Shown here: positions 49,310 to 63,400 of the stretch, one piece after another
Position numbering within the stretch: the first letter of the stretch is position 1
Layout of the letters: every line of letters begins with the position of its first letter
DNA from: Oxyruncus cristatus
Taxonomy: Eukaryota; Chordata; Aves; Passeriformes; Cotingidae
Length of the DNA stretch: 64,000 bases
Direction: 5' to 3'
Assembly (NCBI GenBank): GCA_013399855.1
Contig: VXAY01002893.1
Coordinates: 551,001-615,000, forward strand
The notes under the pieces: generated by a model
Told to the model about the DNA's origin: nothing
What the model saw: only the letters and a program-made list of their open reading frames with translations
The model's database searches: none
Translations under genes and position numbers: made by a program

Positions 49310-49610
49310 CCTGGCTCTTGTGTCCATTCCACACCCCTCATGGAATTACCAGGTGGAAGGGCACCACTCAGGCACGCTGGGCACTCAGCCTGGTGCAGTG
49401 ACCCAGCAGCAGGTGTGCTGCTTGGCAGGCACTGGGGCAGGCTGAAGGGATTTGAGTCAGTGGTGTCCAGGAGCATGGACTGTCCGCACTGTGTGTGAGG
49501 TTTGATGCCTTGAAGACAGCAAGCCTTTCTGTGCCATCCAGGGTACTGCCATGCTCCGCTGGGTATTCGTGGCTGGGAAATGTGGCTTTTCCGTGTGCTC
49601 AGGGTGAATC
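49310..49610. other. GC-rich patch of about 300 bp
   Basis: GC content rises sharply (ccaggtggaagggcaccac, ctggtgcagtgacccagc, cactggggcaggctg) between AT-rich flanks. No ORF of note lies in it and I recognise no repeat family. It could be a short repeat insertion, a small regulatory element, or a diverged solo LTR. Confidence 0.4.
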
Positions 49611-52600
49611 AAGAATTCATTGTAAATGCAACTATGGGCAACTGGGGTATGTCCTCTGAGGACACCATTATCTTTACTTATGATTTAGCTACTTAAGACG
49701 CTGCATATTCTTAATGGAGTCAACATTATAGAGCACTGGAGTATGCTGGCTCATCAGGTGACTGTTTTTAAAAATCCAGGACATGATTTTATGTACTGGT
49801 ATTTAATGTTACATTGTATTTCCTTGCTGCCAATTGCCCTTGTGACCTGGTCACTTTTTTACATCTATTTACATTCTGTTAGAGAGGTCCAGTCTTTTGG
49901 TGAATAAAGAAAAATAGACAGGCTATTTGGTAGCACAATAAATTTTACTAGTAAGTTGTAAGGCTGTATTTTCTGCTTGTTTGGCCAGAGTGGCTCTTGT
50001 TTTCTACGGTATAGAGGATCCACCTCTTCAGTTTTGCAAAGACAATACAGATTAAGAGTGTTTTCAAAGTAAGTCTCAGGAAATGTATGGGGAAGAAGGG
50101 ACGGAAACTTAAAATCTACTTCTGACAACCTATAATTCAGTAATCGCATTCCAGATTCATACACAAAGTTAATAGAACTGGAAATTATATTAGGCGTGCC
50201 TATATATTTCTGTCATTTTCTGTCCATTTTTATTTTATAGCCGTGTTATACTGCTTATTGAGATTATGATTGTGATGTTCTATCTTTATTACTTTGTGGC
50301 CTAACCTTTGAAGTCTATGGAGCTTTCATGGACTAAACAATAAATTTTGCTATAACAACTGCACTTAATTCCCCTATGAAACTGATGTTTCCTGACGCTT
50401 GTTCACTGACATGTACTATAAATATGACATCCATAAATTTTAGAATTTAGTCCCATGTGGTCCATAAGAAACAATAATAAAAGCCTATAGAGCAGGAAGC
50501 AGTAATAGGAAAATATTCAATAGTAACTGAGTCTAACTCTGTTCCACAAGTGAAAAAGTATCATTCAAAAATACCTTAAAATGCATATTTCCCAAAATTA
50601 CATTTGCAATATGACTGATTGCTAAATTACTTTTGTAGCTGTTATTTAAGGATAAAACTGTTATTGGGAGAACAAAGAAATGAAGGGAATGGTAATGAAC
50701 AACAAGGCCTCTATCAATACATGTGTGAGTGTAGCAGGGAACTGTGAAGCTGTGTGTGAAGTACTAAACAATCAGTTATCCTGTTCTCTGAGAAAGCAGG
50801 GAGAGACAGGCATGTCTCACTGACAGTGAGGACAGTCCTGCCATAGGAATCCCTAGTAAATGATGACACAGCCTAGCGTGAAGCAATGAGCAGAAAAAGG
50901 GAAGTAATTTTTCCTGAAAAAATCTTTCTATATCACAAACTCTCAGCAGCTTTTCTCACACATTGGACCTAAATAACAGGCTAAGCTCAGCTTTCATTTT
51001 GTAATAGTCTGTTGCTCTCCTCTAGCTTCCAGATGTGCACTCCTAATAGCAATAATGACAAAGCACAGCTTCTGATGAACACTAATGATGCCATGGTTAA
51101 TTGCCACTTTGACAATATAAATGTTTTTGGATTGCTTCAGCTTTTTACCATAGACCTACCCCTGATCTGGCTCCACTTAAGACTTTCAGGTAGCAACTTT
51201 CTCTTACCACCTTCCCTAGGGTATTTATGTAGAATTTTTTCACTTTTTCTTATTTTGTTTTTCTTGGGCTCTGTTGAACAGTACTCTCTGTACAGTTAGA
51301 TTACATTTTTTACAATCAATGTCAGAATAGAGATGTCTTAAAAAGAAAGAAGTGGAAAGGGGGGAAGCCAGTAACCTATAATTAATGAGTCATTGGGAGA
51401 TGAGGTATAAAATTACAAACAGGGGAAAAAAGGAGAACAGAGACAACTTTGACGTTGATTATCCCCAATCTTCATATTTCAGCATCCCAGGTTTGTCACT
51501 TGTATGGTTGACAGATATATTTTTCCAGAATATATTTAATAATTAATATTTTCAAGTCTAGCAAGAGGTTCTAGATACAAAAGGCTGAGTGCAAGATAGT
51601 TTCAACAGCAAAAAATTATCTGCATTTTTTCAGCAGCTATGTTGGCTGTTGCATATATTTGCTAAATGTTCTTCATTTAGTCTTTCTAAACCTGTAAAAG
51701 ATCTTATAATTTTTAAATATAAGATTAATCACAATTTGAAAAAAAATTAAGATAAACAAGTCCAAGAAGGCAAGTGTATCTTTTCAAATAGAACGGAACC
51801 TTCTCCTATAAATATGTAACTGCCTGCATGGTGTCATTGCACAAAATTATGTTGAAAGTGAGAATCCCAGGGAACCATTTTTAGCCCTACTAAAAAGATG
51901 TAACCTTAAGGATTCAGGAAGCTATATCTGCTAAAATTAGGCACACCTCAGAAGTGGTTTGCAACCATTTTCTTTGCAATTTATGCTAGGTTCTTAAATA
52001 TCATGGCAGTGAAAGGTGCAAAAATGGATGGGTGAATTGACAGATTGAAATGAAAAGTCAGAAAATTAGTTTAAATTTCAAGCTTTAAATAAATTAAGCA
52101 TGACAAGCATAGCATAGGAACACATTATTTATCTAGCTCATTTAGATTGGGTTTTTATTATTAAAAATATGTCAGTATGTATTGGAAATCTCATTTAATG
52201 CAGAATAAAAGAATGTGAAGTAGGCATCTCATGATGTCAAATCCAGAGCTGCAAGAAAACACACATAGTGATGGCAGGGTTAGGGTCTGATTCTGAAAAA
52301 TATGGTCATGGTGTAAGAAGGATTTGTACAATCTGGCTATTAAACTTACAGAGTTAATTTTAACAGTCATTTCAGACTAGAAAATCCTTCAATACACAGA
52401 ATGTAATATGGTTAGAAAAAGTGAAGGTGCATACATGAAGAGCTAACATACCTTTACTTTAAAAAATATGAAATATTAGTTGTCTGAAAATATTCAGTTA
52501 AATCTTGCAGTATTATTTTAATATTTTTTTCTGATGCAATGATACTGCTTCACTTGGGTTGGGATAGGTGGTCATTATATTATCTGCTTCAAGATAGGAT

Positions 52601-53168
52601 GAATTTCAAGAAAAACTTAATTTAAAAACATTAACAAAATTCAGAAACAAAGCTATAAATTTCACAGTGTTATGAAAGTATAGAAATTTCTTATCCTTGA
52701 ACTGTCATTTGACACTAGCTACTGCTATTCATAGAATTTCATAACATGTAAAGAAAGTTTTAGTAAGCTTACAACTGTTGCTGATAGATTAACTTTGAAC
52801 AGAATGACTTACCGAAAAAGGGTAAAATTATTTCCTTTTTTACTCATGTCTTGATTGTATCTGTCTGGATTGAAGATGTTTACTCTGACTATGTAAAAAG
52901 GGCAAGTATCATTTTGGGGTTTTTTTCTTCATCTTTTCTTTTGGAATTCTTCATATTTATGACATGACACATATTTCTGCAACTGTTGATTTAACATTTG
53001 TCAATGGGTCCAGGTTTCCTGAGATTTTTGTTATTTTTTAAATAATTTCATAAGGACCATTAATGTTACACTTTGCAGTTTGCAATGTGATGCACAGTGA
53101 AACACCCTGGACCTAGAAATAGTCCCAAAGATAAATGTAAAGAATGAGACCTTGGCCTCCAGGCCCGT

Positions 53169-53448
53169 ATCCATCCATCCATCCATCCATCCATCCATCC
53201 ATCCATCCATCCTTCCTTTCTTCCTTCCTTCCTTCCTTCCTTCTTTTCCTTCCTTCCTTCCTTTCCTTCCTTCCTTCCTTCTTTCCTTCCTTCCTTCCTT
53301 CCTTCTTTCCTTCCTTCCTTCCTTCTTTCCTTCCTTCCTTCCTTCCTCCCTCCCTCCCTTCATCCTTTCCTTCCTTCTTCCTTTTCTTTTCACCTTTCTT
53401 CCGTCTCTTCTCTTCCCTACCTGCTTCCTTTCCTTCCTGTCCTCCTAC
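53169..53448. repeat. Compound microsatellite: (ATCC)11 then imperfect (TTCC)n
   Basis: Positions 53169-53212 are eleven uninterrupted ATCC units. From 53213 to about 53360 TTCC units follow, with interruptions (TTTC, TTTTCC) and a TCCC stretch at about 53344-53359. A looser C/T tract runs to about 53448. The plus strand is almost purely pyrimidine after 53212. ORFs of 120 to 146 codons across it, on both strands, are translations of the repeat. Confidence 0.97.
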
Positions 53449-53939
53449 GGTTCAGTGGGAGTTTTTATGGCACACGCCATCCCTTGGAGCATGCAGAGAG
53501 TTCTGTTACTCCACACAAGGACTGTACTTGTTCACAGGAGGGATACCAGGCTGGACTCCATAAGTCTTTTCTTGCTTTATTTGTACTCTTGAGATTAATA
53601 TTTGGATACAAAGCTCCATTCTGTTTTTCTGTCTTTCAGAGTATAGGGTATTTCCTTCAGTTTTGTTGATTGAGCAAATGTTATTTTTTTTTATTACTTT
53701 CTCTGTTTCTGTTTATGAACAATTTAATCTCTAATTTTTTCTTTGCTGATTCGATGCTGGTACTCACAGTCATTTTTATTCAAATTTCTTTAGGGCTTTT
53801 CTCTGTTTCTTTCTAAACTGCTACTTGGCATATACACCTTGTCTTTTCTGTTGTCAGTTTCTTCCATTTTGATGGTGGTTTATGGACCTTAATTCCATTA
53901 TACCTAGGGAAAATCTGGTCTTAATAAGAGTCTAAATAT

Positions 53940-54180
53940 TCTAGATTCATAGTACTGGATGTAAGTCAGTAACAAGTTCATCTCTCCAATGCATTGACTG
54001 CTGTTGTCGTGAGTATCCACCACTCCCAAGAAATTTTTTCTGTTATTTACAGGAAGCTTTTCCCTTCCACAGTCACCTCCACTAGTGACTATCATTATCA
54101 AGTGTATCCATTCCTACCAATCATTCTTGTGCTGATTGTTCAGTTTATGTTCTCCTGTGGCATTATGAAACTGTTTCCTT
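53940..54180 (-). mobile_element. Possible very old CR1 3' fragment
   Basis: The plus strand has ccaccactcccaagaaat then ttcaggaagctt-like text (ttacaggaagcttttccctt). This echoes the CR1 3' region wording 'caccactccaaaagaaattcttcctaatgtttaac', as seen in cleaner form in the other copies. The likeness is short and diverged. Confidence 0.28.
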
Positions 54181-55988
54181 CTTTGAATTTTTTAATACTA
54201 CAGGACCTGCACACTCAGGAATATAAAGATATGAAGGTGCATCCTTTTTTTTTGTTTTGCTTCATAGGTAACCCTCATGAGAAGAAATTATTTGCCTCCA
54301 GGAGTCAAGCTGAAGAACTTTGTCTGATGAAGACACCTTGAGCCATGTAACTCCAGCTTTGTCCTACAGAATATTAATGCTTTCTGCAGTAGAAATCAAG
54401 CTGCTGGGAATTAAGGATTACACAGTGTGCTATCACAATTGGAATGCTACTTCTACATTTTTAATATTTCACTAAATCTCTGTTCTTACCTAAAAAATAT
54501 ATATTTCTGCTAAGTCTGAGTGGTCTCAAAAGACAATCCTTTACTAGGGCTAGAAACTCTATGCACCAAGAAATAAAAATCTGATCTCTGTTTTTAGCTG
54601 TAGCTTCTACAACATTCCGTATCTGTTTCCTGGTAATACTTTTCAAAACACACAGACCATAGTATGCGAGAGACCTGATATTTTTACATTTACACTGATT
54701 AATCTGTATATATTGATGAACACAAATTATAACAGAATACTCTTTTTTTCTGCATCCCACTTCTAGTCTGAAGAAAAGCTTGGGGTGCCAGAAATTGTAT
54801 TTTTGAACAGGTATGTACAGTTTTTTATATATGGATATTTTTATTCATGCTTAAATGGTTGTATGTAGATAGTATAAAAACAAAAATAAAATTAACATAA
54901 GTGCACTTTGAGACATTTTGAACATAGGAATACCCTGTATTTGGTTAAAGTCTGGATAACATTTGTGTGTTATTCAAAGATAACGCATTATTAAGAATAA
55001 GCCAAAACATGAACTTCTGGAGATTTTGTATATTACATCACAGTGTTGTGCATATCAGGGATTAGGACATGAGCTCTAGATGGGATGATTTGTCCACTCT
55101 CACCTAAATGAATACAAACATAAACATATATTCTGAAATAGGAAGTTAGATTTGTTTGTTCTTGGACTCTATACTTTGATACTCTGCCATCAAATATTTT
55201 TATATTCTGTTTTGGCTGCCAGAAGGACAATCAAGTGCCAGTAACTCTATCTGCAAGTATTCAATGATAGAACAAGCTTACTAGCTTTCCAAGCTTTGAA
55301 GGTCTAAGTAAATATGCAAATAATTTTCACTTCTTTGTTGGTCTAGTTAATTACAGTGTAGAGAGAAAGACTAGCAGCTGTTCCATATATGTTTAATTTT
55401 TCTCTTTTTCCCCTCTCCTGATTTGAACCTTACACGGCTTCTTAAGTATTTTGGAGGTTAATGGACCGATCCAACTGTGTGTATCCATAGCAATCCATGG
55501 ATATTATAACCCTCACAGTAAAAACTGAAAAAAGATGTTAGAAATATCTCCAGTATGAAAGTCAATCCAAAAAGAAAACAGATGCTGGGTAAATATCTTC
55601 TGGTGAACTATTTTTAAAGAGCTGAGACAATTAGCAGTAAAAATTTGGGCACCAAAATCTTTTAACTCATGCAGGCAAAACTTACACTACAACAGTTCAG
55701 CTCATGAAATGAGAATTTTAAAACTAAATTTGAAGCACACAATTGATTTTTTTACTTCTTTAAAACACTCAGCAGAGAGGGAGAATGATAGATTGTTGTT
55801 AATGGCAATCTGATAAAATTTAAGACAGCCTCACATACTGTGATTGTCATTAAAAGATCCAACATTTGCACTGAGCAGGACATATCTTGGAAACTAGTAT
55901 TTGTTGGGCAAGCATGGGTTCTGCCAGGTAATTAATCATCATGACTGTTCTTTTCCAAAGTACAAAACAATGGAAAAATACAGATCAT

Positions 55989-56009
55989 TTTGTATATATC
56001 ATATACAAA
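55989..56009. other. 9-bp AT-rich palindrome, 3-nt loop
   Basis: TTTGTATAT, atc, ATATACAAA form a perfect inverted repeat. A nearby catgtatatata extends the TA-rich patch. Confidence 0.75.
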
Positions 56010-56689
56010 TCATGTATATATAGCCTTTGGCCTAAATATACTGACAACCGGGCTTTGAGTTCTGTACAGACTTGAGAATACAACATAGCTTATGAAAGTT
56101 CCTATTTACATCTTGTCATCTGTTGGATCACATTCCACTGATCCAAAGACTGCTCTCCTTTTTGATCTACTGCAAATCTTTACAAGACTTCATAACTTAA
56201 CAAGTCACTTTTGCAGCACTACAAAGAAATGGGTTGTATTAAAGAACTCAACAGCCGACAAAAAGCATTCAGGTAGATGTATCAGTGGGGGGAAGCACAA
56301 ACAAATCAAACATATTCAAGAGGGAATCTGCAAAGAGAAGTTAAACAATTCTGGTTGCTGGGAGTCCACCTGTCAAATTTTGGCCATGAGCAAATTTGGC
56401 GTGTAGAATTAGTTGCTAGTCCGGACTATTCTCTAGCCATTGGAAAAAGGCCAAAATTTCTTGTAAGTATATAGTTCCAGTTAGCTTTTACCTATAAAGA
56501 AGACTATTTGGCATATTTAGTCAGCTTCTAAAATGCTTCAACTGAAAAATAATAACAAAAAGCATTTTGATAAATACTAATAAATTTGAGTAAGTATACC
56601 AAATCACTTATTTCCACTGCTGTGAAAGATAATAAAAAGTGTTTTTTTAAATACATCAACAACAAAAGGAGGGCCAAGGGAAGACAGGG

Positions 56690-56820
56690 ACGGGGAGCTG
56701 TCTTCTTCAAGTACTAGAATACTGTGATGAGGCTACCCCTGAACTTTATCTTCTTTAAGGAGAAGAGACCTAACCTCTTCAGTCTTTCCTCAAAGGGCAG
56801 GTTCTCTAGCCTGAAAAATT
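56690..56820 (-). mobile_element. Old CR1 3' fragment
   Basis: The plus strand reads gaatactgtgatgaggctac, ccctgaactttatcttc, cctcttcagtctttcctc and aaagggcaggttctctagcc. This is the order found in CR1 3' regions (compare gtctcctctcagtcatct and tctttccttctaagagag at 4.9 kb). It is diverged and short; the ends are approximate. Confidence 0.62.
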
Positions 56821-57356
56821 GCAAATTTACTTTCAAGTGAATTTGAAAATAGGATCCCAGTCTTACCTGTAGTTGCCTAGACAGATTCTTCTTCAGAGAC
56901 CTTGCAGGCAGAAGTGTTTATTCTTCTTTGGGGTTGTTTCCAGGAAAACCAAAATATCTTTTAAAATTATCCAATTGCTTTCAGCATGAAATGTGCTGCT
57001 TTATTCTCTCTGGTATCATAAGGTCATAATGTAGATGACTAGGTCATTACTGTTAATCTGTTGCTACATGAACATAAAATAACACTGGTGGTGGGATGAG
57101 TTGTGTTTACCTTATCATATTATTATAAAATTTGTAGAAGAGTGATTAAACTGTCTTCAGAATAAAAAGAAAAGCAATGACTGAAATTTATTTTCCTTAG
57201 CTTTGTTTAAATGACTGAAACATTTATATAATATTGTCAAATGTGCAAGCTTCAGTTACCAGCTTCTGTGAATTGAAAATATCTTTTTACTTGTAAAAAA
57301 AAAGGTGATTTCTACACAGAAGCACTCAGTTTACTACTCAAAAACAATGTTTTAGA

Positions 57357-57411
57357 TTTCATTAAAATTTTCATTGAAATGAAACTTCATTAAAATAATT
57401 TCATTAAAATC
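57357..57411. repeat. Cluster of TTCATTAAAAT motifs
   Basis: TTCATTAAAAT occurs three times, with one TTCATTGAAAT variant, inside 55 bp and with irregular spacing. Confidence 0.7.
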
Positions 57412-60400
57412 TCCTATATATACTGAAAGACTAAAGGAGGCCTACAAGAAAGATTTTTTACGAGGGCATGTAGTGAAGGGCAAGGAGTGTACAACAAGCA
57501 GTAACTAGTCCTAATTAATTGATAGACACTGTATTGACATCCTCCACATATAGGAAAAGGAAAGGCTGCATTACCAATGCAAAAATCATCATAATGTACA
57601 CACACGATGCCCTTTTCTGACTTGTAAGATAATTGACTCACAGTAAAATGACAATCTTTGGTTCGGTATAACTTGTTCCTAAGCAAAGAGTTCACAGTTC
57701 TAAAAAATACTCATTAAATTCACATCCTGAAGCCCTGCTGAGAAGTTATATAAAAATACTCTTTCAAACAATAGAAGACAAAACTGTGTTTTCATGAGTT
57801 ACTCAGGACTTTTAATTACCAAGTGAGCTTTTTATACTGTGAGCCATATTTAACAGTACTAATAGCTTAACTGAATGGTATGCATTGAGAAGTGTTTGTA
57901 CTGGTTTTTATCAAAAAAAGTGGCAAGATTGTCCTTCTTAAATTTGTTAAATACTTTTCACTAAGATTTACATTGTTCTTTTACTTTCCCTTAGCCTCTG
58001 CAAAATAAGAAAAATATGAATAATCACCATAAATTCTTAGTCAAATTATGATGAAATAGAATTTGGGTAGTTTTTAAGACTGGGTTTAAGTTTGTGTCTC
58101 ATGGATAGGTAACTGTGATAACCTTTTGGTATCCAGTATTTTCTGTAGTATTGATAACGTACTGTTACAATTAATTGTTACTCTTGATTTTAAGGCTATG
58201 GACTTCAAAAGGCCGGGTTGCCTGAGGCTTAAGAAAAAATCTCTTTGATTTGAAAATGAATGTTCACATCTTGAGAAGACTCAAATACATTTCTTCAGGT
58301 AATTAAAGCAGGAATTCAGACTGGATTTAAGTCTGCTGACTTAGAGTTTATAATACATATTTGTGTTTCAAAAGACCTTAAATGCAAATATCATCTCTTT
58401 GATGGGATATTGCAATTGTTAACTTTTGTCCTGCATGATTTCATTTACTCAGTAACCTAATTCAGCAAGTGTGAAATGAGGTCAATTAGCCTGGCTAAAA
58501 AAAATTAAAAGAAACCAATAAAGACAACATTTTAAACTGAAGTGAAAAGGAAGAGGAAGAAAAAAATGACTTTCAACATTTTGCTAGTGAAATTACCCAT
58601 CTGATGACTATGGAATTGAAGATACAAGCATGAAAGCACACTTCTCGTATATTAATGACTGCTTGCTTCATGTTTTTTTCTTCTGTGGTTTTTGTAGGCA
58701 TAATACACTTAATCATGAAGGTGTACCAATACAGCGGTACAGTTTTGCATGGCACTTCACTGCAGCAAAATTAAAAACATTTTGCTGCCTTCTCAAATAT
58801 TTTTTTTTTCAAATACACACTGGAAAGTAAAACATGTCACTTAATTTCTTTGCCTCTTTAAGTGGTTGTTACTCCAGGATCTTTCTCTTTCTTACATGTT
58901 ATAAAAATGAACATTATTTAGTGTGATAATAGTAAAGGAAATATTACTGAATATGAAGTCGGGAGTTGATAGAGAAGAAGATAGTGAAAGTTGTGTTACA
59001 GCAATAAGTCACTCTGTTATGAAAATGTTCTACTCAATACTTCTAATAATAATTAAATGCTATTATGATGCATCCCATATTTCATTTGTTATTATATTTG
59101 ATTCTTTACTTTGTTTCAAAACCTGAAGAGCATATTTTGACAATTTTTTCTATGGAATTTAAGTTCCCAAATCTTTTTAAGCCCACAGAACAAAAATACC
59201 ACTTTTTTTTGGCTTTTACTTTTCATTCTCAAAGACCTGACATTTTAACATAACAGGCCTTTGATAATAACAGGTCAATGCTGTTAGAGCTGCTGCCTTG
59301 AAAATGTTAACCTATTATTAGTTGTTTGGGGGGTTTTTAAGCTTTTTCAAAAAAGGTAGAAAGATTCTACTGAAATAAGATACAGAAAATAAGGTACAGA
59401 AATTTAGCATTTCCAGCCTCTCACAATTTGGATCAGATCCAGCCAGGATGGTGTGAACTCATCGGGAAAGAAAAATATGAAATGCTGTTGCTGGTATTGA
59501 TATCTACAGAAGGTGCATATATATCAAGGAATATTTTCTTTTTTAATCTTCAGTATTTCAGTTAGGACAAGGAATGTTCCTGCTGAAAGCAAAAGAAAGT
59601 AAACATAATGAAAATAACAAACTTACTATAGCAATATTACACATAAGCAACAGGAAAACAAAAAGAGAAGCAAAAGGTTTCCCAGTGGAATAAATTAGAG
59701 CCAAAAGGATGTAATCTCATTTTCAGCTCTTTGCATGTCTCATTTTAAAGAGCTTCCAAGAGTGCTGCCATGGTATGACTATGAAGTCAGAGTCCTCAGA
59801 CACAACTATATCCATATACAAAGTGGAGAAATGGTGGAATGCCCATGCTTTTGAAAGAATCTGTGTCTTTAGAGCTTTGCTGAGCTCTGATATTCTTCGG
59901 CAGTTAGCTCGCTCTCAAGCAGTCTGTCTGACTGAAAGCCAAAAGTCCCAGGATGGTGATGGGAAATGAACTAATTTTGGTTCCCACAGGCCTGGACCTG
60001 ACTTCTTTCAGCAGATCCATTTGTGATTGTGATTAGGTCATGAGTCACTTCTTCTTGATTCTATTACTTGAATTTGGAACACAGCAGAAGATAGGTGTGA
60101 GGCTCTTCCTGTGTCACTGAAAATCTGGAAGAATAAGGGAGGGATTTGTCTTGCAGAAAGTCTACAGGAGAGCACTCTCCTTTGTAGAGTTAATGGTAAT
60201 TTGTGTAAAAAAAGAAAGGGAAAAAAATATTCCATTCTCATAACACTAGTTGTGTGAAAATAGCTACAGACAGTCCAGAGAGAATGAAATGTTAAGCTGC
60301 CCAAAGGATCAGGAGCTATTAAGTCATTGCCATCCACTTATATAAGTGACATAGGTGTAAGGTTAGAACAATACACCTTCTATTTCCATTTCAGCACAGG

Positions 60401-63400
60401 AATTAGTATTTTTGAGAAAATAATATAAGTCAGTAGGTCAACAAAACATCACACTTCCTAAAATAAGGTTTTTCATCTCTGAGATTGGTCACTATATTTC
60501 AAAGCTCAGTTCACACAGAAGAAAGACAGAAGGAGGTTATTTAGTGCTAGATGTACCAACCTCCTTTACTTATGAATTCTGATAGCTCAAGGTGTTCAGG
60601 ATTCCTTTAAATTTATTATATGATGTTAGTTTCCTAGAGTTATAATGACCAATGAATTCACTCCTGTACAGATTTTTACTTTTAAGTTGGCAACATTTGT
60701 TTCTACAAGCTTCACTGCATCTTAACAACAATTTATGCATGTGATTTGTCTCACTTATCTTTAAACATTTAAAAGTTAGAATATAATTTTCTCCTTTTTA
60801 TTCAGTGCTTTATAATTCAAAGGAGAAAATATCTGAAACTATTAATCTGAATTATATAATAAATTAATTTTGGGATTAATTTTATCAGACTCAGATATCA
60901 AGTTGGTGATACCTGCTCAAACTTAGATGTATCATTATTAGATGCTGTCATTTTTTTCAAGCACCTCCTTTAGTGTTTGGGTATTTCTTCTAAACCAATG
61001 GTGATGGAGGAGGAAGCCCTCCTTTAAGAGAGGACATCTAAGCCAGGAAATATTAGCAGATTATAGTTCTGAACTCTAAGAAAAATGAATAGGCAAAATA
61101 TTTTTGTTTCACCAGCTTTACCGGATGAGGATCACTTGTAGGAGTGATTTGTCTCAGTTTTTGCAAAACTGACAGTAATTCTGTGAATGCTGGCAAATAC
61201 ACAAATCTGAGACTTGCGAAAAAAACACAGAACATAAAAATGAAATTATTTCCTAACTTTTACAAAATAAATTAACTCACAAACAAACATCAGAAATTTT
61301 AAATTCTACAATTCTAAATTTTGAACACAGAAGATATTTTTTCTTCTATCACTTTTGTGTTAGTAATATAACAATATTAACTATCTAATCTCAAGTTAAA
61401 TCTAATGTTATACTATCTAATACTATCAGGTATCTTAATGGAAATAGTTTATTTTTTATTTTATTGATGGACATTAGATATTTAACTGCATTGAGAATCT
61501 AAATAAATTATGCAAATTTAGAGTTACCATATAAATAATCATATATATACTGACTTATTCAGCCAGTGAATAATGTTACATGTAAAATACAGTCTGAGCA
61601 TCTTAGCAGGACATATTCCGGTTTTCTAAAAAAATACTGATAAACTTGCTACAAGATTTATTTATGACTACGTTGCACAGTACATTAGAAATACGTGTTT
61701 GGAAATAATCTACAATTTTTTTATATTGAAATGATTGCTGAAATTTTAAATCCTTACTGAAATTTACTTTTTCTCTGGTTTAAGATTCAAGAGTACATTA
61801 CAGTAATTTTCCAAAGTAGGAAAATAATTCAACAACTACATCATAGACTCAAGACTTTACACTTAGCTTGCTCCATTCTTGCCTTGCTAATTGTGACTGC
61901 TCAGGTCACAACGTTACATCATGTCATCCAATGTTACATCAGATTCCCATCCAAAAGGGACTCAGTGTAAGGACACATCCTTCGAAAAAAAATATGGTTT
62001 AATGCAAATTCTTCATATTTCCCATATAAATAAATAATAAGGCTAATTTTCAGAAATAGCCAAACACTGGAAATTGAGAACTCAAAATTTAACACTCTGA
62101 TCTTTTCTTTATCAAGATTTTAGTGTAGCTCTCTGGTTTACCTAACACAAATTAGGATTCCAGAGAGAGGCACATAGAAAGAGTTCTCATTAAATGGCAT
62201 AAATGAGTCTTTTAGAAAAACTGTTAGTTTGAGCAGCCTTTCTGAGTGCAAGTGAGATGTTAAAAATGTTTGCAAATGCACATGAAGTGTTCAGCAATAA
62301 GATATTATCATTCCGATACTTCTAGTTTCTTTACTGCTGTGGTTTAAATTTTGACTGTTATCATGAGGAAAGAATAGAGTCATCCCATTAGACTCTAGGG
62401 TAGTAAATCACATGTTTACAAACCAGGGATTTAAAATGATAAGGTAGTATTTTACACACAACATGCTCACTTGAATACCCAGAATGAGTTGTTGGACATT
62501 TGTGCTCTATTACAAAGATTAATTAATCCACCATGATAAGTGTAGTCATCCTGTAATGTTGCTACCACCAGCACCACCAAAACAGTTATGTTTCATCTTT
62601 AATTTTGAGTTATCTACCTGTTGTTTTAATTGAAACTTTCACAATATTTTCACGCGGGCATTTTCATATTTCATTGTGAGATTTCATTCTTGTAAGGATT
62701 ATTTTCCTGTTTACATCTCAGCACCACATGCAAAATACTAGCTGTGATTCATTGTCCATGAGCTTCCGAGATTACATCATATGAGGTCATTTTGCAAAGA
62801 TGTGCTGGGACCTGACATCTTTTTTTCGTCCCTTGTACTGTCAGCATTTATGCTATTTTTAAAAATTCACCTTGAGGAAAAGCCACATCATGTTTTTGTT
62901 CAAAACAGTGATATCCTTTGCCACATATGCACAACAATCTACAGTAATTACAGAGTATTTATCTAAGTATAAGAGTAACCAAGGTGTGCTGACACTTCTG
63001 TTAACAATAGAAAGCAAATGATATTTGAAGTTTATAAAAGGTAAAATCTCTTAAAAAAATTAGTTTTACTTTTTAAGTTTGTTATTTTCCTAAGGGTTTC
63101 TGACTACATCTTGGAGAAGACCTATTCACATGAGGTTTTATATCACTTCATTTCAGGAAAAGACACCATCTACATTCCTTTAAAAGCCACAACCTAAGAT
63201 ACATTGGTGGAGCTGATCTATCCAAAGTCAAGAGTGGCTGTTTCAAAGTACATCGACATGCTGACTACTTAAAAAAAATTACTGCTTCAGATTTATGCTT
63301 CGCAATAGGCACAAAATATTAGACCAGATCATAAACAAAAGCAACCAATTTTAAATTGCAGAATTTTTGTTTATTTATCTGTAAGAGACATAGCAATGAA

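Larger units (their letters stand above)
41701..53168. other. AT-rich non-coding stretch
   Basis: There is no recognised gene. Listed separately are the exon candidates at 42388 and 43693, a terminal-exon-like ORF at 46608, a 21-bp tandem at 46274-46315 and a GC-rich patch at 49310-49610. A (TCCC)n run of about five units lies at 45,617-45,637. Confidence 0.5.

Noticed and set aside
53031..53592. ORFs of 120 to 146 codons on both strands
   Set aside because: They are translations of the ATCC/TTCC microsatellite (runs of Pro-Ser-Phe-Leu or Lys-Glu-Gly-Arg), open only because the repeat lacks stops.
54490..54558. 69-nt minus-strand segment between an acceptor and a TAG|GTAAGA donor
   Set aside because: Only one open frame in AT-rich sequence, with no recognisable peptide; likely chance.
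55104..55132. 29-nt minus-strand segment with good splice sites
   Set aside because: Purely AT-rich exon body, too short to judge, and similar pairs recur by chance.
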